DNA from: Erwinia rhapontici
GTDB lineage: Bacteria; Pseudomonadota; Gammaproteobacteria; Enterobacterales; Enterobacteriaceae
Reading direction: 5' to 3'
DNA length: 64,000 nt
Assembly: GCF_012271765.1 (NCBI RefSeq)
Contig: NZ_VRKO01000016.1
Coordinates: 1 to 64,000, forward strand
The notes under the pieces are model-generated. The model was not told the DNA's origin, made no database searches, and worked only from the letters and a program-made list of their open reading frames with translations. Shown here one piece after another: positions 36,065-45,193 of this stretch. The position numbers and the translations under genes were made by a program. Position 1 is the stretch's first letter; every line of letters starts with the position of its first letter.

Positions 36065-37756
36065 GTGTCCCGCATTAAATCCAATCCCTATGGTCCGCGT
36101 GAGTGGGCGCCTGGCGAAAAGCCCATGCTGCCTGGATCGCCCTCTACGCCGCTGCACCCCACCCATAAACGCATTGCCTTTGGTATCGTTGGCCTGTTGA
36201 TTTGCATCACCGGGGCGCTCAGTAACGCGCTGGTGACTGCCAACCTGACCAATTTGCAGGGCGTGTTTGGTGCCTACAATAACGAGATTGCCTGGCTGCC
36301 CGCCGTTTACGTGATGGGAAATATCTCGATTAACCTGCTGCTGGTGAAGTTTCGCCAGCAGTTCGGGCTGCGGGTATTCACCGAAGCGTTTTTGGTGCTG
36401 TATGTGCTGGTGGCGTTCTTCCATCTGCTGGTCAACGACCTCAGTTCCGCGATTATCGTCCGTGCGGCGCACGGCATGGTCGGTGCCGCACTCAGTTCAC
36501 TGGGTATCTATTATCAGGTTCAGGCCTGGCCCGCGAAACATCGCCTGAAAGCGCTGGCGATTGGTCTGGGGGCTTCACAGCTCGCCATTCCTCTTGCGCG
36601 TCTGTTCTCGACGGAACTGCTGCAACTGGATGAGTGGCGCGGGTTGTACCTGTTTGAGCTGGGGCTGGCGTTAATGGCGCTCGGTGCGGTGCTGATCCTT
36701 AAACTGCCTCCGGGAGAGCGCACCAAAGTTTTCGAGAAAAAAGACTTTCTGACCTTCTTCCTGCTGGCACCCGGTATGGCGCTGTTCTGCGGCGTACTGT
36801 CGCTCGGGCGCATTGAATGGTGGACCAGCACGCCGTGGCTGGGCGTTTGCCTCGCCCTCGGGCTGGTGCTGGTCACGGCAGCCGTGCTGGTGGAACACAA
36901 TCGCAGTAATCCACTGATTAACACCCGCTGGCTGGGGAGCGGGGCGATATTCCGTCTCGGTATTGTGATGATCCTGCTGCGTATCATGCTGGCCGAACAG
37001 AACACCGGTGCGATTGGTTATCTGCAACAGATTGGCATGTTGAACGATCAGATGCAGGGGCTGGCGCTGGCGATCCTTGCCGGGGTGGCGGCGGGGATTA
37101 TCTGTAGCGCGCTGACCATTAATCCCAAACATCTGAGCTGGCCGATTGTCCTGTCGCTGATTATCGTGATGGTGGCCTCGCTGATGGATGCCCAGTCCAG
37201 CCCGCTGACCCGCGCCAGTAATATGTATTTCAGTCAGTTCCTGCTGGGCTTCAGTACCTCCTTCTTTATCGCACCAGCGATGCTGCTGGGCGTGGGCAGC
37301 GTGGTGACTCAGCCGAAGAACCTGGTCAGCTTTGTAGTGCTGTTTGGTATGAGTCAAAACCTCGGCGGCCTGATGGGTTCGGCGCTGCTCGGGACCTTCC
37401 AGACCTGGCGCGAAAAATATCACTCCAGCCTGCTCGGTGACCAGCTGTCGCTGCTGGATCCGAACGTGACCGATCGTTTAGCCCAGTACAATAATCTGTT
37501 TGCCAGCCTTGTGGGTGACAGCACCCTGCAAAGTGCTCAGGGCACGGCACAGCTGCAAACCGTTGCCACATTACAGGCGAATGTACTGGCCTATAACGAT
37601 GTGTATATGCTGACTGCCATCATGGCAGGGATCACTTTACTCTGGGTGCTGTGGCGTCTTTCGCGTCTGCGTTATCTCAACTGGCAGCAGGCCAAACGCG
37701 AAGCCGAAGCGGAACAGCGCGCGATGCAAAATCTTAACAAGACTATTGCCCGGTAA
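36065..37756 (+). CDS. MFS transporter, DHA2-like, of a tripartite efflux pump
   Basis: A 563-residue inner-membrane exporter with about 14 hydrophobic segments. It has the general outline of the EmrB/DHA2 group, but the signature region differs (SNALVTANLTNLQGVFGAYNNEIAWLPAVYVM). A periplasmic loop of about 80 residues precedes the last segment (QTWREKYHSSLLGDQLSLLDPN). GTG start directly behind the marR stop. The partners downstream are a membrane fusion protein and an outer membrane factor. Substrate unknown. Confidence 0.85.
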   Translation: MSRIKSNPYGPREWAPGEKPMLPGSPSTPLHPTHKRIAFGIVGLLICITGALSNALVTANLTNLQGVFGAYNNEIAWLPAVYVMGNISINLLLVKFRQQFGLRVFTEAFLVLYVLVAFFHLLVNDLSSAIIVRAAHGMVGAALSSLGIYYQVQAWPAKHRLKALAIGLGASQLAIPLARLFSTELLQLDEWRGLYLFELGLALMALGAVLILKLPPGERTKVFEKKDFLTFFLLAPGMALFCGVLSLGRIEWWTSTPWLGVCLALGLVLVTAAVLVEHNRSNPLINTRWLGSGAIFRLGIVMILLRIMLAEQNTGAIGYLQQIGMLNDQMQGLALAILAGVAAGIICSALTINPKHLSWPIVLSLIIVMVASLMDAQSSPLTRASNMYFSQFLLGFSTSFFIAPAMLLGVGSVVTQPKNLVSFVVLFGMSQNLGGLMGSALLGTFQTWREKYHSSLLGDQLSLLDPNVTDRLAQYNNLFASLVGDSTLQSAQGTAQLQTVATLQANVLAYNDVYMLTAIMAGITLLWVLWRLSRLRYLNWQQAKREAEAEQRAMQNLNKTIAR

Positions 37757-37793
37757 GCGTTCTGTGGAACGAAGAAGGGAACACGGGGAAAAC

Positions 37794-38885
37794 ATGAGTC
37801 AACAGGAACAGCAGCAACTCACCGAGCGTCTGAGAAATAATAAGCTGCGTATTTTATCGATTGCCCTTGGATCGGGGATTGCCCTGGTCGGCGTACTGGT
37901 GATCCTTTACGCCTGGCAGCTACCGCCCTTTACCAGCCAGACACAGTCAACGGAAAACGCCTATGTGCGCGGCCAGGTGACTTTTATCAGCCCGCAGGTC
38001 AGTGGTTATATCACTGAGGTTAAGGTGTTGGACTTCCAGCCGGTCCACCAGGGCGACCTGATGATGACCATTGACGACCGCATCTATCGCCAGCGCGTGC
38101 ACCAGGCGATGGCGCAGCTGGATATGAAAAAAGCGACGCTGGCCAACAATATTCAGCAGCGCCGCAGCGCGGAAGCGGTGATCAAACGCAATGACGCCGC
38201 ACTGCAAAACGCCAAAGCCCAGGCGGTAAAAGGTGGGCTGGATCTGAAGCGTGTGGAAAATCTGGTCTCAGATGGTTCACTTTCTCTGCGTGAACGCGAT
38301 GCATCGCGTGCCAGCAATAGCCAGACACTGGCGGATGTGCAGCAGGCGCAGGCCACACTGGAAGTCTCTCGCCAGGATCTGCAAACCGTGATTGTTAATC
38401 GTGCCTCGCTGGAGGCGGATGTCGCCAGCGCGCAGGCCGCGCTGGAACTGGCGCAGATCGACCTCGACAACACCAAAATTATCGCCCCGCGTGATGGTCA
38501 GTTAGGGCAAATCTCTGTGCGGCAGGGCGCTTACGTCACGGCGGGAACCCGGCTGACCTCGCTGGTGCCGCAGCAGATGTGGGTGGTGGCTAATATGAAG
38601 GAGACCCAGATGGCGCGCATCCGTCCGGGGCTGCCTGTGACGTTCCACGTTGATGCACTGGACGGTGAACAGTTTAACGGTGAGGTTGAGTATATCTCCC
38701 CGGCAGCGGGATCGGAGTTCAGTGCGATCTCACCGGATAACGCCACCGGCAACTTTGTGAAAATTGCCCAGCGCATTCCGGTGCGAATTAAAATCACCAG
38801 CGATAACACGGCCCATCTGCGTCCGGGCATGTCGGTCGAGGTCAATATCGATACCGCGGCCGCGCAGGATGGAGATAAAAAATGA
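37794..38885 (+). CDS. HlyD/EmrA-type membrane fusion protein
   Basis: About 363 residues: one N-terminal membrane anchor (ILSIALGSGIALVGVLVILYAW), a biotinyl-lipoyl-like hairpin (GQVTFISPQVSGYITEVKVLDFQPVHQGDLMMTID), a long coiled coil at about 110-220, and a beta-barrel domain. It bridges the MFS exporter and the outer membrane channel. I place the start at 37794 (MSQQEQQQ); the frame extends upstream into the MFS gene end. The stop overlaps the next start. Confidence 0.88.
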   Translation: MSQQEQQQLTERLRNNKLRILSIALGSGIALVGVLVILYAWQLPPFTSQTQSTENAYVRGQVTFISPQVSGYITEVKVLDFQPVHQGDLMMTIDDRIYRQRVHQAMAQLDMKKATLANNIQQRRSAEAVIKRNDAALQNAKAQAVKGGLDLKRVENLVSDGSLSLRERDASRASNSQTLADVQQAQATLEVSRQDLQTVIVNRASLEADVASAQAALELAQIDLDNTKIIAPRDGQLGQISVRQGAYVTAGTRLTSLVPQQMWVVANMKETQMARIRPGLPVTFHVDALDGEQFNGEVEYISPAAGSEFSAISPDNATGNFVKIAQRIPVRIKITSDNTAHLRPGMSVEVNIDTAAAQDGDKK

Positions 38886-40264
38886 TGCCTGCGCCGAAAA
38901 CTCTGGTGATGATGATGCTGACGGCCACGCTGGCAGGCTGTGCTACGGAAGTGCAGCAGGCACCGTCGGCGCTGCCAATACCGATGCAGTGGCGCAATCA
39001 GGTTGGACCGGGTGCGGCGGTGGAAGCGAGCTGGTGGCGGGCGTTTAACGATGCATCACTGAACCAACTGGTGGAGCAGGCGCTGCGCAACAACCCGGAT
39101 ATATTAACCGCCCGTTCACGCGTCGATCAGTATCGTGCTCAGCTACGTGGAGCGCAGGGGGATAACTACCCGACGCTGGATGCCGGCGTGGCGGCAAGCC
39201 GTGCGCGGGCTATCTCCGCGGCAACGGGCCAGCCTGCGCAATCCACCGTCTTCCAGGGCCTGTTACAGGCCAACTACAACGTCGATTTATGGGGTGAACG
39301 CAGCAGCAGCATTGATTCAGCCAAAGCCTCGCTGGCAGCCCAGCAGGCGGCGGCGAGCGCGGCCGAACTGACCATCGCCAGTTCGGTGGCGTCAGGGTAT
39401 ATGACCCTGGTGTCGCTCGACGAACAGCTGCGGGTTACAGAAGCCACGCTGGCCAGCCGTGCCAACTCGTTAAAGCTGGCACAGCGCCAGTTTGAAACGG
39501 GTTACACCTCGCGCCTGGAGTGGGTGCAGTCGCAGTCGGAATATCAGACGGCAAAAGCGCAAATCCCGCTGTTACAACATCAGATTGCTGAGCAGGAAAA
39601 TGCCCTGAGTATTCTGGTTGGAATGAACCCGCGTCAGATTGCCCGCCAGAACCACTTTGACCACGTGGCACCGCAGACGCTGCCTGCCGTGATGCCGTCT
39701 CAGCTGTTGCAGCGCAGGCCGGATATCGTGCAGGCCGAACGCCAGCTCCTGGCGGCGGATGCATCACTTCAGTCTTCACGCGCCAGTCTGCTGCCTTCAC
39801 TGAATCTCACCGCCACCGGAACAATGCAAAGCTCGGTGCTCCATGAACTGGTGGAGAATCCGTTCCGCCTGTGGAGTATTGGTGGCAGCGTGCTGGCACC
39901 GTTACTGAACCGTGAAGCACTGACTGCGCAGGTCGATGTCTCCATGGCCACGCGTAATCAGGCACTGTACAACTACGAAAAAGTCGTGCGCAGTGCGTTT
40001 GGTGAAGTGAATAACGATCTGGATGCTATTACCCGCTATCAGGAGCAACTCTCCGAGTTACAGGCTCAGGAAAAAGTGGTGCAGGAGGCACTGCGCATCG
40101 CGCGCAACCGCTATCAGAACGGCTACGCTTCCTATCTGGATGAACTGGATGCCCAGCGTACGCTGTTCAACATCCAGCTCAGTGTGGTGCAGGCCAAAAA
40201 TAACCTGTTGCTGGCACAAATCGATCTCTACCGGGCGCTGGGCGGCGGCTGGCAGGGGGCGTAA
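38882..40264 (+). CDS. Outer membrane factor lipoprotein (NodT/TolC family)
   Basis: A 460-residue outer membrane channel subunit with two OEP domains. The N-terminus has a lipobox (ATLAGC, Cys near 20), so it is a lipid-anchored OprM-like protein. Typical motifs: ASWWRAFNDASLNQLVEQALRNN, NYNVDLWGE and RNRYQNGYASYLDELDAQRTL. It overlaps the fusion-protein gene by 4 bp, so the operon carries its own complete three-part pump and need not borrow TolC. Confidence 0.92.
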   Translation: MMPAPKTLVMMMLTATLAGCATEVQQAPSALPIPMQWRNQVGPGAAVEASWWRAFNDASLNQLVEQALRNNPDILTARSRVDQYRAQLRGAQGDNYPTLDAGVAASRARAISAATGQPAQSTVFQGLLQANYNVDLWGERSSSIDSAKASLAAQQAAASAAELTIASSVASGYMTLVSLDEQLRVTEATLASRANSLKLAQRQFETGYTSRLEWVQSQSEYQTAKAQIPLLQHQIAEQENALSILVGMNPRQIARQNHFDHVAPQTLPAVMPSQLLQRRPDIVQAERQLLAADASLQSSRASLLPSLNLTATGTMQSSVLHELVENPFRLWSIGGSVLAPLLNREALTAQVDVSMATRNQALYNYEKVVRSAFGEVNNDLDAITRYQEQLSELQAQEKVVQEALRIARNRYQNGYASYLDELDAQRTLFNIQLSVVQAKNNLLLAQIDLYRALGGGWQGA

Positions 40265-40553
40265 ATAACCAAGGGCCGGCACATGCAGGCCCTCTCTCCA
40301 CTCTGCTTCATTTCTTTGCCCCCTTAGTCAATCTGCCTGCCAGCACAACGGCAACTGAGCCCTGCATGTCAGTGATCAATACGGATTAACCTTATTTTTT
40401 CAACCTGTTTAGGGCTTCTCATTGCTTAGCAACGAATGCTATTATGCGAATCTTTACAATTAATAGTCTGAGTCATGCGGAAAGACTGATTCCGTATTGG
40501 GTGCTTTTTGTGAAAGTAACTAGCTGGAAATTATAGATTATTTTAGGGATGCT
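40265..40553. other. 289-bp spacer after the efflux operon
   Basis: AGGGCC and GGCCCT near 40269-40290 could form a hairpin after the efflux operon, without a clear T-tract. The right part is AT-rich and probably holds the promoter of the lipoprotein gene at 40554. No other gene is seen. Confidence 0.4.
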
Positions 40554-40940
40554 ATGAAAAAGTCACGTCTTTTCGCCACACTGTTATGCGCCTTTGCGCT
40601 GGCAGGCTGCGCACGCACTGAGCCGGTAAAAAATATCAATCAAACGCTCAATACTCATTACAGCGATAATCAGTTGCAAACGGCCATTCTGGACGCCGGG
40701 CGCGCACGTCAATGGGTGATGCAGCCTCAGCAGCCGGGCGTGATTACCGGGCGGATCATTCAGCGCAACCACAGCGCAGATATTCGTATTACCTACGGCG
40801 CGAACCACTATTCTATCAATTATGTGGGCAGCAATAATTTGATGGCTGGACCGGGTGAAATTCACCGTAATTACAATCGTTGGATAAATAACCTCGATAA
40901 GGACATCCAGTTACGTCTGGCATCCTCAAAAACACCCTAA
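40554..40940 (+). CDS. Small lipoprotein of unknown function
   Basis: A 128-residue secreted protein with a clear lipoprotein signal (MKKSRLFATLLCAFALAGC, Cys19). The mature part contains ILDAGRARQWVMQPQQPGVITGRI and then a segment of likely beta strands (ADIRITYGANHYSINYVGS). I do not recognise a characterised family member. It is transcribed towards the aryl polyene cluster but separated from it by 272 bp, so it is probably independent. Confidence 0.8.
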   Translation: MKKSRLFATLLCAFALAGCARTEPVKNINQTLNTHYSDNQLQTAILDAGRARQWVMQPQQPGVITGRIIQRNHSADIRITYGANHYSINYVGSNNLMAGPGEIHRNYNRWINNLDKDIQLRLASSKTP

Positions 40941-41212
40941 TCGTCAGGCGCCGGTCCGCTCAGGCATTAAAGATCCTGCCAGCCTGGCCGACAACCCATT
41001 AAATGTGGTGAGTCGTTAACAGCGTTTTATATCGCAAATGCGGTTAATTCCGAATGCCAGCACCCGTTGCTAAACGCTATGCTGTGGTTTAGCCATGCGG
41101 CACGGGTGCCGCTGAATGGACCGATGAACCGCAGTGACGATCCCTCTGTGGGCATGATCAAATTACTCGAATACAGGGCGGAGAACGTTCCCGCGCTGCA
41201 AGAAGAATCAGC
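40941..41212 (+). promoter_or_regulatory. Spacer upstream of the aryl polyene cluster
   Basis: 272 bp between the lipoprotein and the first ape gene. No gene is evident. It must carry the promoter for the long ape operon unless transcription starts further upstream. I could not assign promoter hexamers or operator dyads with confidence. Confidence 0.35.
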
Positions 41213-41941
41213 ATGAATTTAGCCTTTACACTCCTCGACTGGCAGGCTAGCGCGCCCGGGTTGAATGAGCCTGAGCACTGGCAAAACTGGGCAATGCAGC
41301 CGCCCGTCATCGACAGCACGCAGCAACTGGCCAAATGCAGCCAGCTGCCGATGATGACTGCGCGGCGTCTGAACAGCGGCAGCCGTTCGGCGGTGGACTG
41401 TGGGCTGTCTGTCATGCGTCGTCAGCCCGTGGATGCGCTGGTATTTACCAGCCGTCACGGTGAGCTGGAGCGTAATCTACGTATTCTCACTGCCCTGGCA
41501 AAACAGCAGAATCTGTCGCCGACAGACTTTGCGATGTCGGTGCACAATGCGGCGGTAGGCAGCCTGACCATTGCCGCCGAAGCCCCGTTGGTCTCAACGT
41601 CATTGTCAGCCGGAGTGGACTCTTTTCAGCAGGGTATGCTGGAAGTGGCCGCGTTACATGCCGCGGGCTATCACCATGTGCTGCTGGTTGATTTTGACGG
41701 CACCATTCCTGATATCTATCACCCGCATATTCCTGACCTGACGCTGTTTTCTGCGTATGCGGTGGCATTGCTGCTGGCACCGGGTGATGCCTGTCAGTGT
41801 GTGAGCCAGCCGCAGGCTACGCCGCGTGCGCCTGCGCTGCCGCAAAGCCTGCTGTTCCTGCACGGTTGGCTGGCACGTCAGGCGCAGTTCAGCGTGCCGG
41901 GCGATCGTTTCCACTGGCAGTGGGCGTGTCGCTATGACTGA
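41213..41941 (+). CDS. apeC: Short beta-ketoacyl-synthase-like protein ApeC
   Basis: A 242-residue protein matching only the N-terminal part of ketoacyl synthases (Ketoacyl-synt_2 type), with VFTSRHGELERNLRILTAL and SPTDFAMSVHNAAVGSLTIAAE. The ACSS-type catalytic Cys and the two downstream His of active enzymes are not present. In studied aryl polyene systems this protein acts as a chain-length-factor-like partner of a full ketosynthase. It is the first gene of the cluster here and ends 8 bp inside apeD. Confidence 0.82.
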   Translation: MNLAFTLLDWQASAPGLNEPEHWQNWAMQPPVIDSTQQLAKCSQLPMMTARRLNSGSRSAVDCGLSVMRRQPVDALVFTSRHGELERNLRILTALAKQQNLSPTDFAMSVHNAAVGSLTIAAEAPLVSTSLSAGVDSFQQGMLEVAALHAAGYHHVLLVDFDGTIPDIYHPHIPDLTLFSAYAVALLLAPGDACQCVSQPQATPRAPALPQSLLFLHGWLARQAQFSVPGDRFHWQWACRYD

Positions 41942-42728
41942 TCTCACCCTGCGAGCCCGACCTTATCGTTACCTCAGTCGCTACTGGCGCATTCTGATGA
42001 CCGGCCTGTGCTTTACGCTATTTGGTCTGGGAGGGCTGATGCTGTCGCTGGTGTGGTTTAACCTGCTGCTGCTGTTGCGCAATCCTCAGCAGCGCCGCCG
42101 CCTGGCGCGGCGCAGTATCTCGCGCTGTTTTCGTCTTTTCCTGCGCTGTTGCCGTACCCTTGGGGTGTTTGACTACCGCATTGAAGGGGCCGAACTGTTG
42201 CAACAGGATCGACGTTGTCTGATCGTGGCGAATCATCCTTCGCTGGTGGATTACGTGTTTCTGGCGTCAGTGATGCCGGAAGCAGATTGCCTGGTGAAAG
42301 CCGGGTTACAGAAAAACTTTTTCCTTTCCGGCGTGGTGCGCGCTGCGGATTATCTGGTGAACAGCCAGGGGGAAACGCTGCTGCCGGACAGCCAGCGCCG
42401 TCTGGATCAGGGTGATGCGATTATCCTGTTCCCGGAAGGGACACGTACCCGTTACGGTGAACCACTGAAACTCCAGCGCGGCGCTGCCAATATTGCAGTG
42501 CGCTGCCGTTGCGATCTGCGTCTGGTTCATATTGTCTGTACCCAGCGTATGCTCGACAAGCAGAGCCGCTGGTATCAGGTACCAGAAGAAAAACCGCTGT
42601 TCACCGTGCGCGTGCAGCAGCGCATTGACGGCAGCACATTTTGGGCCGAAGAGGGGGAGCTGGAGTCACGTGCCGCGCGTCACCTCACTCACTATTTGCA
42701 AGATGCATTAACACCAGAACATCAATAA
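41934..42728 (+). CDS. apeD: Lysophospholipid acyltransferase family protein ApeD
   Basis: 264 residues. One N-terminal membrane segment, then the PlsC-type acyltransferase motifs: ANHPSLVDYVFL (NHxxxxD variant of HX4D) near residue 100 and LFPEGTRTR near 170. It probably attaches the aryl polyene or its lipid partner during assembly in the inner membrane. The start is the ATG at 41934; upstream sequence in this frame is the end of apeC in another reading. Confidence 0.85.
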   Translation: MTDLTLRARPYRYLSRYWRILMTGLCFTLFGLGGLMLSLVWFNLLLLLRNPQQRRRLARRSISRCFRLFLRCCRTLGVFDYRIEGAELLQQDRRCLIVANHPSLVDYVFLASVMPEADCLVKAGLQKNFFLSGVVRAADYLVNSQGETLLPDSQRRLDQGDAIILFPEGTRTRYGEPLKLQRGAANIAVRCRCDLRLVHIVCTQRMLDKQSRWYQVPEEKPLFTVRVQQRIDGSTFWAEEGELESRAARHLTHYLQDALTPEHQ

Positions 42729-42743
42729 TTATTCGGAAACAGT

Positions 42744-43013
42744 ATGGAAGAGTTATCGCTCGAAATTAAACAGATGATCATCGACACGCTTAATCTGGAA
42801 GAAGTGAGCGTGATGGATATTGAAACCGACGCGGCGCTGTTTGGCGACGGCCTGGGTCTTGATTCTATCGACGCACTGGAACTGGGCCTGGCGGTGAAAA
42901 GCCGTTACGGCGTGGTGCTCTCTGCCGAAAGTGACGAAATGCGTCAGCATTTTTACTCCGTTGCCACCCTGGCGGCGTTTATCCATGCCCAGCGTTCTGC
43001 GCTGACGGCCTGA
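42744..43013 (+). CDS. apeE: Acyl carrier protein ApeE
   Basis: An 89-residue acyl carrier protein with the phosphopantetheine site in GLGLDSIDALEL (Ser near 41). It is one of two carrier proteins on which the polyene chain is built. 15 bp after apeD. Confidence 0.9.
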   Translation: MEELSLEIKQMIIDTLNLEEVSVMDIETDAALFGDGLGLDSIDALELGLAVKSRYGVVLSAESDEMRQHFYSVATLAAFIHAQRSALTA

Positions 43014-43035
43014 TTGTATCCAGGAGAAGACCGTA

Positions 43036-43284
43036 ATGGATAAGAACGAAATTTATCAGGAAATCACTGGCCTGCTGGTCAAATTGTTTGAGCTGGATGC
43101 GGACGATATCAAACCGGAATCGCGTCTGTATGAAGACCTTGAACTGGACAGCATTGATGCCGTCGATATGGTCGTGCATTTGCAAAAGCGCATTGGCCGA
43201 AAAATCAAACCTGAGATCTTCAAATCAGTCCGCACCGTGCAGGATGTGGTGGATGCAGTAGAACAATTGCTGCGTGAAGGCTGA
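43036..43284 (+). CDS. apeF: Acyl carrier protein ApeF
   Basis: An 82-residue second acyl carrier protein, with phosphopantetheine site DLELDSIDAVDMV (Ser near 39). It differs clearly from ApeE in sequence, so the two probably have separate roles (starter and elongation). 22 bp after apeE, with ribosome site AGGAGAAG. Confidence 0.9.
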   Translation: MDKNEIYQEITGLLVKLFELDADDIKPESRLYEDLELDSIDAVDMVVHLQKRIGRKIKPEIFKSVRTVQDVVDAVEQLLREG

Positions 43285-43313
43285 TCGTTAACGGCGGCAG
43301 GGAAAGCGAACCG

Positions 43314-43865
43314 ATGCTACGTATGCTCACCGGGCTGTTGCTGGTGCTGTGGCCATTTCTGGTCGGGTTCAGCCTCACTCACCCTCAATATCACTGGCTG
43401 CTGCCATTGATGGCACTGCTGTTTGTGCTGCGCTGGCTGGGGTTGCGTCGGCAGCAGGGGGCATTTGCGATGACAGGCAAATGGCTGGCAGTGGCCGGGG
43501 CAGCGCTGTGTGCGGCCAGCATGCTGCTGCGCGACCATCATTTGTTGCTGTGGTACCCGGTGGCGGTAAACGCCATTCTGTTGTTGCTGTTCGCCAGCTC
43601 CTTATTCAGCGCCATGCCGCTGGTTGAACGCCTGGCCCGTCTGCGTGAAACCGATTTACCGCCGCGCGCGGTGGCATACACCCGTCGCGTCACGCAGGTC
43701 TGGTGCCTGTTCTTTCTGATGAATGGCGGGGTGGCGCTGGTCACCTGCCTGCAAACTTCTCTTTTCTGGTGGACGTGGTGGAACGGACTAATCAGCTATC
43801 TGTTAATCGGGCTGTTGATGGCGGGCGAATGGTGTGTACGCCAGCGCATAAAGGCCTCGCGGTGA
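43314..43865 (+). CDS. apeG: Polytopic membrane protein ApeG (COG4648-like)
   Basis: A 183-residue hydrophobic protein with about five to six membrane segments (LTGLLLVLWPFLVGFSL, LLPLMALLFVLRWLGL and others). It has no recognised catalytic motif. A membrane protein of this kind holds this place in known aryl polyene clusters; its role there is not established. Its stop codon overlaps the apeH start. Confidence 0.8.
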   Translation: MLRMLTGLLLVLWPFLVGFSLTHPQYHWLLPLMALLFVLRWLGLRRQQGAFAMTGKWLAVAGAALCAASMLLRDHHLLLWYPVAVNAILLLLFASSLFSAMPLVERLARLRETDLPPRAVAYTRRVTQVWCLFFLMNGGVALVTCLQTSLFWWTWWNGLISYLLIGLLMAGEWCVRQRIKASR

Positions 43866-45193
43866 GTCACAACGTTTTGCCAATGGGCGACTGGCTGACC
43901 ACCGTTACGCCGGGCATCGTGGCACGCAGCGGCACGCATCAATGGACCCGACAGCAGTGGCAGCAGCAGGTCACCGCGCTGGGTACGCGTCTGCTGGCGC
44001 ACCCGGGGCAACGCTGGGCGCTGTGCTTTGAAGACTGCTATCTGTTTAGCGTGGCGTTACTGGCGGCGCTGCATGCGGGAAAAACGCCGCTGATCCCCGG
44101 CCACTGTCGGCCCTCACTGCTGGCGGAGCAAATCGCGGAATTCGACGGCGTGCTCAGCGATCAGGCATTTCCCCTCGACTGCCCGGTCTGGCAGGTCGAC
44201 GAGGCGGGCAGGGCGTCAGACAATGTGTTGCCGCCGATGGCCCCTGATGCCGCCATTATCCTGTTTACCTCCGGTTCTACGGGCGCGCCACGGCAGGTCA
44301 GTAAACCCGTTGCCAGCCTGGATGAAGAGGCGCGCTGGTTGCATACGCTGTGGGGCGAACGTCTGCAAGGCTGCACCCTGATTGCGTCGGTCACTCATCA
44401 GCATCTCTACGGGCTGAGTTTCCGCCTTGTTATGCCGATGGCGCTGGGGCTGCCGTTTGACAGCCGCCAGGTCTGCTACAGTGAACAGCTGGTGGCGCAA
44501 CCCCCAGGGCGCTATGCGTTTATCAGCAGTCCGGCCTTTCTGCGCCGTATTGATTTCTCCCTGGCGGCCCCTTACTGCTGCCTGACGGTGTCAGCCGGAG
44601 GGGCATTGCCCTGGCGGGATGCGCAGTCGGTGACGGAGTGGACCGGGTATCCGGTCGAAGAGATCTACGGCAGTACCGAAACCAGCGCCATCGCCAGCCG
44701 TACCCGCGCGCGTGATGACGCCGCGTGGCAGCCGTTCAGCGGGGTGGCATTCCGCCAGGATGAGCAGAAAAACTGGTGGGTGCGTTCGGCGCTGATCCCA
44801 CTGCCGCAGGGTGCGATGCTGGACGATAAGCTGGTGTTCAGTGAGCAGGGCTTTCAGCTCTGTGGCCGCCATGATCGTATTGTGAAAATCGAAGATAAAC
44901 GTGTGTCGCTCAGTGAGATTGAGCGGCGGCTGCTGGCGCTACCGGAGGTGGCCGATGCGGTGGCACTCCAGGTGGTGCGCGGCGATCGCAGCGGCATTGG
45001 GGTGGTACTGGTGCTTTATCAGCCGCAGAGCGATCTCAACGGACTCAAACGCCAGTGGCGTCATGAACTGCAGCGCTGGCTTGAGCCGGTGGCGATGCCG
45101 CGGTTCTGGCGGGTGGTTGAGATCATCCCGCATAACAGTCAGAGCAAACGTGCCTGGCCGCAGATACAGGAGTTATTTCATGTTGCCCGTTGA
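43862..45193 (+). CDS. apeH: AMP-dependent acyl/aryl-ACP ligase ApeH
   Basis: About 443 residues of the adenylate-forming family. The ATP loop AIILFTSGSTGAPRQVSKP, the EIYGSTETSAIASR motif and the hinge GRHDRIVKIEDKRVSLSEIE are all visible. It should load the aromatic starter (a hydroxybenzoate-type acid) onto an acyl carrier protein. I take GTG 43862 (MSHNVLPMGDW), which overlaps the apeG stop; the open frame continues upstream through apeG without meaning. Confidence 0.87.
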   Translation: MSHNVLPMGDWLTTVTPGIVARSGTHQWTRQQWQQQVTALGTRLLAHPGQRWALCFEDCYLFSVALLAALHAGKTPLIPGHCRPSLLAEQIAEFDGVLSDQAFPLDCPVWQVDEAGRASDNVLPPMAPDAAIILFTSGSTGAPRQVSKPVASLDEEARWLHTLWGERLQGCTLIASVTHQHLYGLSFRLVMPMALGLPFDSRQVCYSEQLVAQPPGRYAFISSPAFLRRIDFSLAAPYCCLTVSAGGALPWRDAQSVTEWTGYPVEEIYGSTETSAIASRTRARDDAAWQPFSGVAFRQDEQKNWWVRSALIPLPQGAMLDDKLVFSEQGFQLCGRHDRIVKIEDKRVSLSEIERRLLALPEVADAVALQVVRGDRSGIGVVLVLYQPQSDLNGLKRQWRHELQRWLEPVAMPRFWRVVEIIPHNSQSKRAWPQIQELFHVAR

